Origin: a virus
IMG/VR virus record: IMGVR_UViG_3300030109_000449
Coordinates: 8,294-51,782 of that record
Direction: 5' to 3' (one strand)
Length of the DNA: 43,489 nucleotides
The position numbers were made by a program, and so were the translations under genes. The notes under the pieces were generated by a model that worked only from the letters and a program-made list of their open reading frames with translations, had not been told where the DNA came from and ran no database searches. This document shows positions 24,026 through 29,316 of the stretch, piece by piece. The first letter of the stretch is position 1; the number at the start of each line of letters is the position of its first letter.

Positions 24026-24511
24026 CTATGACATCATTGGCGTCCAAGCTCTACGTGCTTGACGATATGTTCTTTGTAGTGTCTTTAGTGCGTCTTGTAT
24101 GTTGTTAGCGTCTAATGCAATACGTCTGTCGCTTATCTCATAAGTGTCCATAACGTTAGACTCTACACGTAAATATGTATTGTCTTTTAAGTTGGTCTGG
24201 GCAAATACTGATATGCAGACGACTGCTTCGTTGAATGTAATGTCTGTGAGAACGTCTGTGTCTCCATTACGACTACTATCTATTACGTCATGAAACTCTA
24301 TTGTCAAGTCTACTTTACGTCTTGCGTTCATAACCACATAGAATGTCATTCCGTCTATAGGAGCAGGAACGTCAATCTCTCTAGTCCAACGCTGACTACA
24401 ACATGGACAAGGTTCGCTTATTGTCTTTTTTACAGTTTTCATAGTTTTCCTTTCGCCCGACGCTACGTCTGAAATCGTCGCTGACTTGTTTGCTATCGGG
24501 TCTTTTCTCAT
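24026..24511 (-). CDS. Hypothetical first gene of leftward block, 161 or 138 aa
   Basis: The sequence contains EPCPCCSQRW, a compact CxCC motif, then beta-rich sequence (GMTFYVVMNARRKVDLTIEF; TDITFNEAVVCISVFAQTN) and a helical C-terminus. No family recognised. Two starts are possible. ATG 24511 sits five bases after a strong -10 and would be leaderless. ATG 24442 (MKTVKKTISEP) has AAAGGA seven bases upstream. I keep the longer form because the promoter geometry matches other genes here; the shorter form is equally possible. Confidence 0.5.
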   Translation of the reverse strand: MRKDPIANKSATISDVASGERKTMKTVKKTISEPCPCCSQRWTREIDVPAPIDGMTFYVVMNARRKVDLTIEFHDVIDSSRNGDTDVLTDITFNEAVVCISVFAQTNLKDNTYLRVESNVMDTYEISDRRIALDANNIQDALKTLQRTYRQARRAWTPMMS

Positions 24512-24516
24512 GCCTT

Positions 24517-24525
24517 AATATACCA
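24517..24525 (-). promoter_or_regulatory. Extended -10 promoter for the leftward block
   Basis: TGGTATATT on the minus strand is an extended -10 (TGnTATAAT-like). Five bases separate it from ATG 24511. The -35 region (TAGGTA at 17 bases) is poor, as is usual for extended -10 promoters. It is probably the main leftward early promoter. Confidence 0.55.
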
Positions 24526-24555
24526 ATATTTAGCGAGAATACCTAGAACTGATTT

Positions 24556-24612
24556 GTCTAGCCTAGACTATTTTGTCGGGGTGTAAGAGCTAGACTGATA
24601 GAGTCTAGCTCT
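24556..24612. repeat. Pair of CTAGAC/GTCTAG palindromes in the divergent control region
   Basis: GTCTAG-C-CTAGAC at 24556-24568, and 11-bp arms AGAGCTAGACT (24586-24596) and AGTCTAGCTCT (24602-24612) around five bases. They share the half-site of the palindrome at 23951-23969, with inverted half-site order and different spacing. They lie between the leftward -10 and the rightward -35, where an operator would be expected. The second could also form an RNA hairpin. Confidence 0.5.
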
Positions 24613-24617
24613 GGGAT

Positions 24618-24646
24618 TTGTCAAAAAAAAATATCGTCAATATCAT
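24618..24646 (+). promoter_or_regulatory. Candidate rightward promoter
   Basis: TTGTCA (24618-24623), 17-base spacer, TATCAT (24641-24646): one mismatch per hexamer. It faces the gene ending at 25077. A second, weaker candidate lies at 24680-24708 (TTGACT, 17 bases, CAATTT). The 10-base direct repeat TATCGTCAAT occurs at 24632 and 24697, overlapping both. Confidence 0.5.
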
Positions 24647-24714
24647 AAAAATAAATATCAATATATATGCGAATAATTCTTGACTTTCTCGTATATTATC
24701 GTCAATTTATGGGT

Positions 24715-25077
24715 ATGAATAACAAGTTAACACAAGAAGCTTTCGCTAAACTTATGGTTAAGACAAGTTTAGACGAATCCCAATTAAATGATATGGGCAT
24801 CTTTTGTAAAGAAGCTTCTTCAAATGAAGGGCGTATCCTTGAGAATGCGTCCAAAGTCTTAACATCTCAAGATGACAAAGCAGTTAAAAAAGATATGTCT
24901 CGTTTAATTGCTATCGTAAATAATAAAGACGTGTTAAACGTTGCCGAAGGGAACGAATTAATCCGCAAATATAAAGACAATTTTGTCTTTTCTAAAAAGC
25001 TCAAGGTTGACGGCGAAAGCCAAAACGTTGATTGCTTCCCGTATCTATCGGTCAAGATAGAATCTCGTCAAGTCTAA
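24715..25077 (+). CDS. Hypothetical protein of the control region, 120 aa
   Basis: MNNKLTQEAFAKLMVKTSLDES starts a soluble, mostly helical protein with one Cys-containing segment (MGIFCKEASS) and a C-terminal strand. The frame is open from ATG 24667 and has another ATG at 24709; none has a ribosome site. I prefer 24715 because it sits six bases after the weak promoter at 24680-24708. It is the only rightward gene between the leftward block and its own terminator, the position of a phage regulator, but I see no clear helix-turn-helix. Codons look less AT-rich than in the virion genes. Confidence 0.5.
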   Translation: MNNKLTQEAFAKLMVKTSLDESQLNDMGIFCKEASSNEGRILENASKVLTSQDDKAVKKDMSRLIAIVNNKDVLNVAEGNELIRKYKDNFVFSKKLKVDGESQNVDCFPYLSVKIESRQV

Positions 25078-25085
25078 TCCAAATG

Positions 25086-25140
25086 CCCCCGATTGTAAAA
25101 AGTCGGGGGAATCTCTAGGGGCTAGGAATCTAGCCCCTAG
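25086..25140. repeat. Two strong G/C-rich hairpins
   Basis: CCCCCGA (25086-25092) pairs with TCGGGGG (25103-25109). Five bases later a 12-bp perfect stem TCTAGGGGCTAG/CTAGCCCCTAGA (25114-25125, 25130-25141) closes a four-base loop. Neither is followed by a T run, so they are not simple terminators; they may protect mRNA ends or form part of a structured RNA. Confidence 0.6.
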
Positions 25141-25162
25141 AATATCCACTACGTCGGGGGAT

Positions 25163-25212
25163 AGAGCCAGACAAGTGAAGCGTAGTCTGGCTCTAGAGCT
25201 GTTTGTTTTTTT
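25163..25212 (+). terminator. Probable rightward terminator
   Basis: Ten-base perfect stem AGAGCCAGAC (25163-25172) and GTCTGGCTCT (25185-25194) around 12 bases, then a T-rich tract (GTTTGTTTTTTT, 25201-25212). The tract starts six bases after the stem, further than ideal. It would end the transcript of the 25077 gene. Confidence 0.5.
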
Positions 25213-25222
25213 ATATATACTC

Positions 25223-25258
25223 AAAAAAAATACCCCAGGGTTGTTAGCCCCAGGGTAT
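25223..25258 (-). terminator. Leftward Rho-independent terminator
   Basis: On the minus strand ATACCCTGGGG, a seven-base loop and CCCTGGGGTAT form an 11-bp stem with two wobble pairs, followed directly by TTTTTTTT (25230-25223). It starts six bases after the stop of the 32-aa membrane protein. Confidence 0.8.
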
Positions 25259-25264
25259 CTATTG

Positions 25265-25363
25265 TTATTTACGGTCAAAGTAAACACTTATTGCTATTGG
25301 TCCAATCACCGCTATAAACACTACCAAGTTAATCATTATGTGTTCTAAACTACCATGTTCCAT
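25265..25363 (-). CDS. Tiny single-pass membrane protein, 32 aa
   Basis: MEHGSLEHIMINLVVFIAVIGPIAISVYFDRK: a short polar N-terminus, a continuous hydrophobic segment from about residue 9 to 28 and a basic C-terminus, so one transmembrane helix. Ribosome site AAAGGA lies six bases before the ATG, within a 15-base leader nearly identical to that of the other small membrane gene upstream. A terminator follows. Possible lysis-accessory or superinfection function; unproven. Confidence 0.6.
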   Translation of the reverse strand: MEHGSLEHIMINLVVFIAVIGPIAISVYFDRK

Positions 25364-25385
25364 ATTATATCCTTTCATTGTGGCA

Positions 25386-25399
25386 GGGGCCGAAGCCCC
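25386..25399 (-). other. UUCG-capped hairpin between two membrane-protein genes
   Basis: On the minus strand GGGGC-TTCG-GCCCC: the stable C(UUCG)G tetraloop on a five-base G/C stem. It lies 13 bases after the stop of the 58-aa gene and before the ribosome site of the 32-aa gene, with no T run. It may set the 3' end or mRNA stability. Confidence 0.6.
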
Positions 25400-25412
25400 C
25401 ACCGTGTTAGTG

Positions 25413-25589
25413 TTATCTCTTGGATAACTTATCTAAATCGCTGCTAATCATGCGATTCAACTTATCTTGTTGCTTCTGTTGGTACTCTAAAGTACGAACT
25501 CTACTGAATGCGCGTTCCATCATATAAAGATGAATGCCGAACATTACAAGAACAAGACACATTATTAGTACGCCTTCTAGTTCAGTCAT
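25413..25589 (-). CDS. Small single-pass membrane protein, 58 aa
   Basis: MTELEGVLIMCLVLVMFGIHLYMMERAFSRVRTLEYQQ: transmembrane helix at about 6-24, then a charged, coiled-coil-like tail (QQKQQDKLNRMISSDLDKLSKR). The arrangement (TM then Gln/Lys-rich helix) recalls small phage Rz/spanin-like or holin-like proteins but lacks a lipobox. Start chosen by AAAGGA six bases upstream; the longer in-frame ATG lies upstream of that leader. Confidence 0.55.
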   Translation of the reverse strand: MTELEGVLIMCLVLVMFGIHLYMMERAFSRVRTLEYQQKQQDKLNRMISSDLDKLSKR

Positions 25590-25630
25590 AGTATATCCTT
25601 TCATTATATTAGTTATTATTAACATAACAC

Positions 25631-25659
25631 AAAGTACATACTCTATAAATTAAAGTCAA
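25631..25659 (-). promoter_or_regulatory. Promoter for the two small membrane genes
   Basis: TTGACT (25659-25654), 17-base spacer, TACTTT (25636-25631) on the minus strand, with the 25589 ATG about 40 bases on and its own AAAGGA site. It has the TAnnTT -10 form seen elsewhere in the window. Confidence 0.5.
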
Positions 25660-25910
25660 GGATTATTTAAAAAAAAGTTATTGACGACAAGTATAAAAAA
25701 ATTAACATATATAACCAAAAACCGAATTTTCAACCAAATTTGCAATTTTGCATAATAAAAGAGGGGCGCGCCGATAGATAAAACAAAAGGGACACACAAA
25801 ATCCTGCGATTTTTTCAACAAAGGCTGGTTTTTCGGGGTAAGGTTGGTAAGGTAGTAGAAAACGACGACTAGAATAATTTTGTAAAAAATTTTGCGATAA
25901 GACCCTCTCT

Positions 25911-25976
25911 AGAGCACCGAACATTATATAAGAAATAGATTTAATATTCTATGTTATTCAAGAGCAACGAGCATTA
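25911..25976. repeat. Direct repeat, 16 bases, 50 bases apart
   Basis: AGAGCACCGAACATTA (25911-25926) and AGAGCAACGAGCATTA (25961-25976), 14 of 16 identical. A weaker third element AGAGCATTGG starts at 26070. Spacing of 50 bases is close to five helical turns, suggesting protein sites on one face of the DNA. Confidence 0.5.
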
Positions 25977-26004
25977 ATGTTTTTTTTTGTCCTTCGGACT
26001 GTCA

Positions 26005-26034
26005 AAGTTAGTATTTTTGTTTTATTGTTGTCAA
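26005..26034 (-). promoter_or_regulatory. Candidate leftward promoter in the gap
   Basis: TTGACA (26034-26029), 18 bases, TAACTT (26010-26005) on the minus strand. No gene lies within 400 bases downstream, so if active it would make a long leader or non-coding RNA running over the direct repeats. Confidence 0.4.
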
Positions 26035-26122
26035 GATTTATTTGTTTTATTTTATTTGTAGCGATTTATAGAGCATTGGAAACTAGAACATTGAGACGTC
26101 GTGCGATTTTTTTAAATAATAT

Positions 26123-26152
26123 TTGACTTGTGTAGCATTTTATTACTAATTT
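26123..26152 (+). promoter_or_regulatory. Promoter of the main rightward operon
   Basis: TTGACT (26123-26128), 18 bases, TAATTT (26147-26152). The first gene follows 30 bases later with a GGGAG ribosome site. No other promoter of similar strength lies upstream of the packaging genes. Confidence 0.5.
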
Positions 26153-26182
26153 GCATACACAATTAACTAATATGGGAGTATT

Positions 26183-26503
26183 ATGAGTAAAAAAACAACA
26201 AAAAAAGCTATGGAATTAAAGATAGGTGGTCATCTATACAAGATAGTAGAACTACCATTAAAACATGAAGATGAAACTAAAGAATTGTACGGTAGACATA
26301 TGGTAAAAGACAATATCATACTTATCAATAAGGACATACATCAATCAAGAAAGCAAGAAACCTTAGTACATGAGGTATTACACGCTATATTCTATAATTA
26401 TGGGTTAGAACACAAAGAAAACCTTATTGATGCTATATCAAACGGATTATTTCAACTAGGAGTAGGAGACTATCTATGGAAGACCTCAAAAAAGCAATCT
26501 TAA
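26183..26503 (+). CDS. IrrE/ImmA-like zinc metallopeptidase, 106 aa
   Basis: LVHEVLHAIFYNYGLEHKE contains HExxH (His63, Glu64, His67), and a Glu about twelve residues further may be the third zinc ligand. A strand-rich N-terminus precedes it. This is the size of the free-standing peptidases related to ImmA/IrrE, which cleave repressors in mobile elements, but no helix-turn-helix repressor lies beside it. GGGAG lies four bases before the ATG. As first gene of the rightward operon it may act early on a host or phage regulator; the target is unknown. Confidence 0.75.
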   Translation: MSKKTTKKAMELKIGGHLYKIVELPLKHEDETKELYGRHMVKDNIILINKDIHQSRKQETLVHEVLHAIFYNYGLEHKENLIDAISNGLFQLGVGDYLWKTSKKQS

Positions 26504-26661
26504 AAGCAAAAGAACAAGGAAACGCGCCATTAGTTCAGCGATTACAACAAGAACTAGATGAATTAGAAAAAATACGTCAAAACCTTAATTGGGAAAAATT
26601 AATACGAGAATTAGAAGACGTAAAAGATACGGAGGATTTTCCAAATGAACCAGAAAACTAA
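26476..26661 (+). CDS. Small coiled-coil protein, 61 aa
   Basis: A charged helix with leucine heptads (MEDLKKAILKAKEQGNAPLVQRLQQELDELEKIRQ) and an acidic tail. It overlaps the metallopeptidase end by 28 bases and the next gene by 17. AGGAG occurs ahead of the start. No family recognised. Confidence 0.5.
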   Translation: MEDLKKAILKAKEQGNAPLVQRLQQELDELEKIRQNLNWEKLIRELEDVKDTEDFPNEPEN

Positions 26662-27004
26662 TACAGCAGAAGACGTTTTTTCATATATAAAAGACAACTA
26701 CCCTTCTACAGAAAAAGAATTTCAAGCTCTTTTAAATAAAATGTACTTAACATTTTGTAAAAAACAGTTTGATTACGGTCCTGGCAATATTGCTATGGGT
26801 ACCACGTTAAAAAACGAAAAAGAAGTCAATACAGCCTTATTTGGTATAATTGTAAGGCTTAATGATAAGATAAACAGACTAATCAACTTGTCAACAAATC
26901 ATAATATGAAAGCAAAGAATGAACCAATAGACGATGCTTTTATGGATATTGCAGTATATGCAGTGATGGCAATGATAGTCAAACAAAACAAATGGGGTAA
27001 ATAA
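26645..27004 (+). CDS. DUF1599 / Nmad1-like protein, 119 aa
   Basis: An all-helical protein with KKQFDYGPGNI (39-49), GIIVRLNDKINRLINL (67-82) and EPIDDAFMDIAVYAV (93-107), the three motifs of the DUF1599 / nucleotide-modification-associated domain 1 family. The acidic and Lys residues resemble MazG-like NTP pyrophosphatases. Family members are often linked to modified-nucleotide metabolism or dNTP control; here no nucleotide-modifying enzyme is adjacent, so the role is open. GGAGG precedes the ATG. Confidence 0.75.
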   Translation: MNQKTNTAEDVFSYIKDNYPSTEKEFQALLNKMYLTFCKKQFDYGPGNIAMGTTLKNEKEVNTALFGIIVRLNDKINRLINLSTNHNMKAKNEPIDDAFMDIAVYAVMAMIVKQNKWGK

Positions 27005-27732
27005 TGCCTGGAGTAAAATGGACAGAAGATGAAATCAGAATATTAGACCAGTATGAACGTACTGCTAAGTCTGCATTCGTCCTGTATCAAGAAATACGTA
27101 TTGCTGGATATAATAGAACATATAAAGCAGTATCACGTAAAATAGAATCCTTAGGACTAAGAAAACCTACCAGATATACAACTGGACATGAAATGACTAT
27201 CGGATACCTAGATATTGAATCTACTGGATTTAGTGCTAATATTGATGTTATGTTGTCTTGGTGTATAAAAGGAAGAGGTGACAAGAACGTTGCTGGAGCT
27301 AAGATTACAAGAGAAGAGCTAATGTCTGAAAAACAAGATGCTAGAATAGTAGAGCTTTTAGTAGAAGAAATGAACAAGTATGATGTAATATTTACATATT
27401 ACGGTACTCGTTTTGATATTCCTTTTATTAGAACACGTGCATTGTATCACAAGACATTCTTTCCTTTGTATAAGCAAAAGTCACACAAAGACCTATATTA
27501 TGTAGTAAAATCTAAATTAAAGCTACATCGTTCATCATTAATGGCAGCTACAGAGTTTTTTGGTATTGCTGGTAAAACCAGAGTAAAACCAGAAATGTGG
27601 CAAAAAGCTAGATGGGGCGATGAAAAAGCTATGAAATACGTTTATGACCATAATGTAGCAGATGTAGTAATATTAGAAAGACTACATCGTAAATTAGAAG
27701 AATATGCACCACCACAAGTAAATCCATTATAA
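27004..27732 (+). CDS. DEDD-type 3'-5' exonuclease with N-terminal SANT-like domain
   Basis: Residues 1-55 (VKWTEDEIRILDQYERTAKS, TYKAVSRKIESLGL) form a SANT/Myb-like three-helix DNA-binding segment. The nuclease follows: YLDIESTG gives Asp70/Glu72 (ExoI), YYGTRFDIPF gives Asp138 (ExoII), and YDHNVADVVILERLH gives Asp220 (ExoIII). This is the RNase H-like fold seen in YprB-type proteins. It degrades or trims nucleic acid from the 3' end, perhaps during recombination or host-DNA breakdown. TAATG-coupled to the preceding gene. Confidence 0.8.
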   Translation: MPGVKWTEDEIRILDQYERTAKSAFVLYQEIRIAGYNRTYKAVSRKIESLGLRKPTRYTTGHEMTIGYLDIESTGFSANIDVMLSWCIKGRGDKNVAGAKITREELMSEKQDARIVELLVEEMNKYDVIFTYYGTRFDIPFIRTRALYHKTFFPLYKQKSHKDLYYVVKSKLKLHRSSLMAATEFFGIAGKTRVKPEMWQKARWGDEKAMKYVYDHNVADVVILERLHRKLEEYAPPQVNPL

Positions 27733-27743
27733 TAGGAGGAAAC

Positions 27744-27977
27744 ATGGCTGAAAAAGAAAAAAAGCTAAAAATAATGAGCAAGGATAAAGAACTTGAGTTT
27801 TTATTTTCTGAGTTGTCAGATGAAGCTCAAGCTCAATATATGCGCGCTAATGAAATTGCTGGTCAAATTATGAAACTAGACCAACAAACGAATGAATTGC
27901 GATTTCTTGCAAATAACTATGCTAGATTTGTTACAGACGAGATTCAAAAAAATGTTGACGACAAAGAAGAGAAATAG
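27744..27977 (+). CDS. Small acidic helical protein, 77 aa
   Basis: Lys- and Glu-rich (MAEKEKKLKIMSKDKELEFLFSELSDEAQAQYMRANEIAGQIMKL), no membrane segment or Cys. AGGAGG seven bases before the start. Located between the exonuclease and terminase small subunit; no family recognised. Glu/Lys-rich coiled-coil proteins often act as adaptors, but that is speculation. Confidence 0.5.
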   Translation: MAEKEKKLKIMSKDKELEFLFSELSDEAQAQYMRANEIAGQIMKLDQQTNELRFLANNYARFVTDEIQKNVDDKEEK

Positions 27978-27984
27978 TTAAATT

Positions 27985-28746
27985 ATGAAAGAACGTACAG
28001 TAAAAGGTGTAACTCACTACTTATTTGATAATATAGAGGAGTTTAGAGATAAACATAGCTCTATATCATTATTAAAAGATTGGAGACATTCTAATAAGGG
28101 AGATTGGATACAAACCGATGATGGTCAAGTATGCCAAGTGTTACACCTAGGCGTTCTGAAAAAACACGATAGAAAGAAAGAAACTACATTTATTAGAACT
28201 ATAATAGGTTCTTTTGTTTGTAGTCCTAATGTTGTAATGAAAGGAAACATGAAACCGAATATGTATACTTTCTCTACAGCAGGGGAATCTCCTTCTGTTA
28301 GAAAGAAAAACAGAAAACATACTACAGATAAAGAGTTTTTGTTTGGAAAGTATGTAGCTAAAGGAGATGATGTGGTTGAAGCGTATATGAAAGCATTTCC
28401 TAGTAAAAATGAAAATTATGCAAAATCACAAGCAAAACTATTATTAAAAACCGATAGGGTGAAGAGATTGATTAGAGAAGAAATAGATAAACACTTGAAT
28501 GAAGCTGAAATTACTCCTAAGTATTTGTTAGAAGAAATGAGAGACATTATTGATAAGGGAGGCTCATCAGATAGAGACAAGATAACAGCTATAACAACAT
28601 TAATGAAAATATCTGGAATGATGGATACAGAAAAGACTACAGAGTCTTTAACATTGTTTCAAGGATTTACACAGGAGCAACTAAATGCAATTCAAGGGTC
28701 CCAACACAAAAAATTGGCGGAAGTTAAAAAAGATAACGAAAAATAA
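27985..28746 (+). CDS. terS: Terminase small subunit-like protein, 253 aa
   Basis: The C-terminal half has the terminase-small helix-turn-helix signature: FLFGKYVAKGDDVVEAYMKAFPSKNENYAKSQAKLLLKTDRVKRLI, matching 'F-x-x-x-Y-[LV]-x-x-G-x-[DN]-x-x-x-A-Y-x-x-A-[YF]-P' of Terminase_2-type proteins. The first ~110 residues are unrelated and may bind DNA or modify the protein. It is encoded upstream of terL, with a zinc-finger and a cyclotransferase-like gene between them. It recognises the pac/cos site; the site itself was not found. Confidence 0.75.
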   Translation: MKERTVKGVTHYLFDNIEEFRDKHSSISLLKDWRHSNKGDWIQTDDGQVCQVLHLGVLKKHDRKKETTFIRTIIGSFVCSPNVVMKGNMKPNMYTFSTAGESPSVRKKNRKHTTDKEFLFGKYVAKGDDVVEAYMKAFPSKNENYAKSQAKLLLKTDRVKRLIREEIDKHLNEAEITPKYLLEEMRDIIDKGGSSDRDKITAITTLMKISGMMDTEKTTESLTLFQGFTQEQLNAIQGSQHKKLAEVKKDNEK

Positions 28747-28912
28747 ACGTTGTCACATATGCCACCACAGATTAAGTAAAACTGCTGTATTTTTATATAG
28801 TAAAGAAAAAAGAGACACAACTCACATAAAGTGTTTTAATTGTTTAACAGTTTATAACACATCTTTTGGAATTACAGACATAGGAATACCAGAAAAAATA
28901 GGTTACTCATGA
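28685..28912 (+). CDS. Zinc-finger protein in the terminase cluster, 75 aa
   Basis: Overlaps the terminase small gene by 62 bases in another frame, with GGAG upstream of its ATG. CHICHH (near residue 23) and CFNC (near 50) form a four-Cys metal site in a basic protein. The stop overlaps the next ATG as ATGA. Function unknown; DNA binding is plausible. Confidence 0.55.
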   Translation: MQFKGPNTKNWRKLKKITKNKRCHICHHRLSKTAVFLYSKEKRDTTHIKCFNCLTVYNTSFGITDIGIPEKIGYS

Positions 28913-29316
28913 GACTAGCAGTATACGGAACATTAAGAAACGGATTTGAAGAAACAGGTAAAATAGAAGGTTTTAGTCTTGTATTTCCTGGAACTAAGTC
29001 TTTTCCAGCGTTAATAAAGAATGAAAAAGGAAAAGGAGCAGTAGTAGAAGTTATTAAAGTAACTGAAGAAGATTTAAATATATACGATAAATACGAATCT
29101 ACAAAAGACGGTTTATATATAAGAACAACAGCTAATATTATTCTTGACAAAACAGACAAAAAAGAAAAATGTTGGGTATATGTAGCTGGTCCTTTATTAT
29201 GGCAAAGCTCTAGTATGTTTACAGAAGTACCAGATGGTGATTGGTTTTCACCTAAAACAATGACAATGATGGATAGAGTTTATGAAAAAGAATACGAAGA
29301 AGCCAGAAAATTTTAA
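28909..29316 (+). CDS. Gamma-glutamylcyclotransferase-like (AIG2/GGCT family), 135 aa
   Basis: MRLAVYGTLRNG gives the glycine/backbone loop YGTLR (6-10) that opens this fold. IYDKYESTKDGLYIR places the catalytic Glu at residue 63 in the usual Y-E-x-x-x-x-x-Y context, and the remaining strands fit the compact 'butirosin-type' barrel. Such enzymes release 5-oxoproline from gamma-glutamyl compounds or transfer glutamyl-like groups. It is coupled to the zinc-finger gene by ATGA and overlaps terL by 35 bases, an unusual place. Family members have been linked to amidoligase and class II amidotransferase genes, both in this window (20548-23350) on the other strand. Confidence 0.85.
   Translation: MRLAVYGTLRNGFEETGKIEGFSLVFPGTKSFPALIKNEKGKGAVVEVIKVTEEDLNIYDKYESTKDGLYIRTTANIILDKTDKKEKCWVYVAGPLLWQSSSMFTEVPDGDWFSPKTMTMMDRVYEKEYEEARKF

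Larger units (their letters stand above)
25590..26182. other. 593-base AT-rich non-coding region
   Basis: No convincing gene. It holds promoter-like elements on both strands, a 16-base direct repeat 50 bases apart, a 9-base tandem repeat (GGTAAGGTT/GGTAAGGTA, 25837-25854), an isolated GGCGCGCC (25765-25772) and long A and T runs (25981-25988). It separates the leftward and rightward transcription units. The composition suits a replication origin, a non-coding RNA or an entry region, none of which is proven. Confidence 0.6.

Noticed and set aside
24002-24029. Direct repeat TATCGTCTAT as a dedicated operator
   Set aside because: TCGTC is very common in this region because of GAC/GAT codons on the minus strand; noted but not treated as a separate site.
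25045-25287. 80-aa minus-strand open frame
   Set aside because: It consists of the hairpin stack and terminators read through, has no ribosome site, and overlaps the true end of the 32-aa gene.
25730-25924. 64-aa minus-strand open frame in the AT-rich gap
   Set aside because: No ribosome site, no domain pattern, and it crosses the direct repeat and tandem repeats; more likely chance.
25981-26010. Terminator at the T run with a GTCC/GGAC hairpin
   Set aside because: The stem is only four base pairs and the T run precedes it on the plus strand, with A on the other side.
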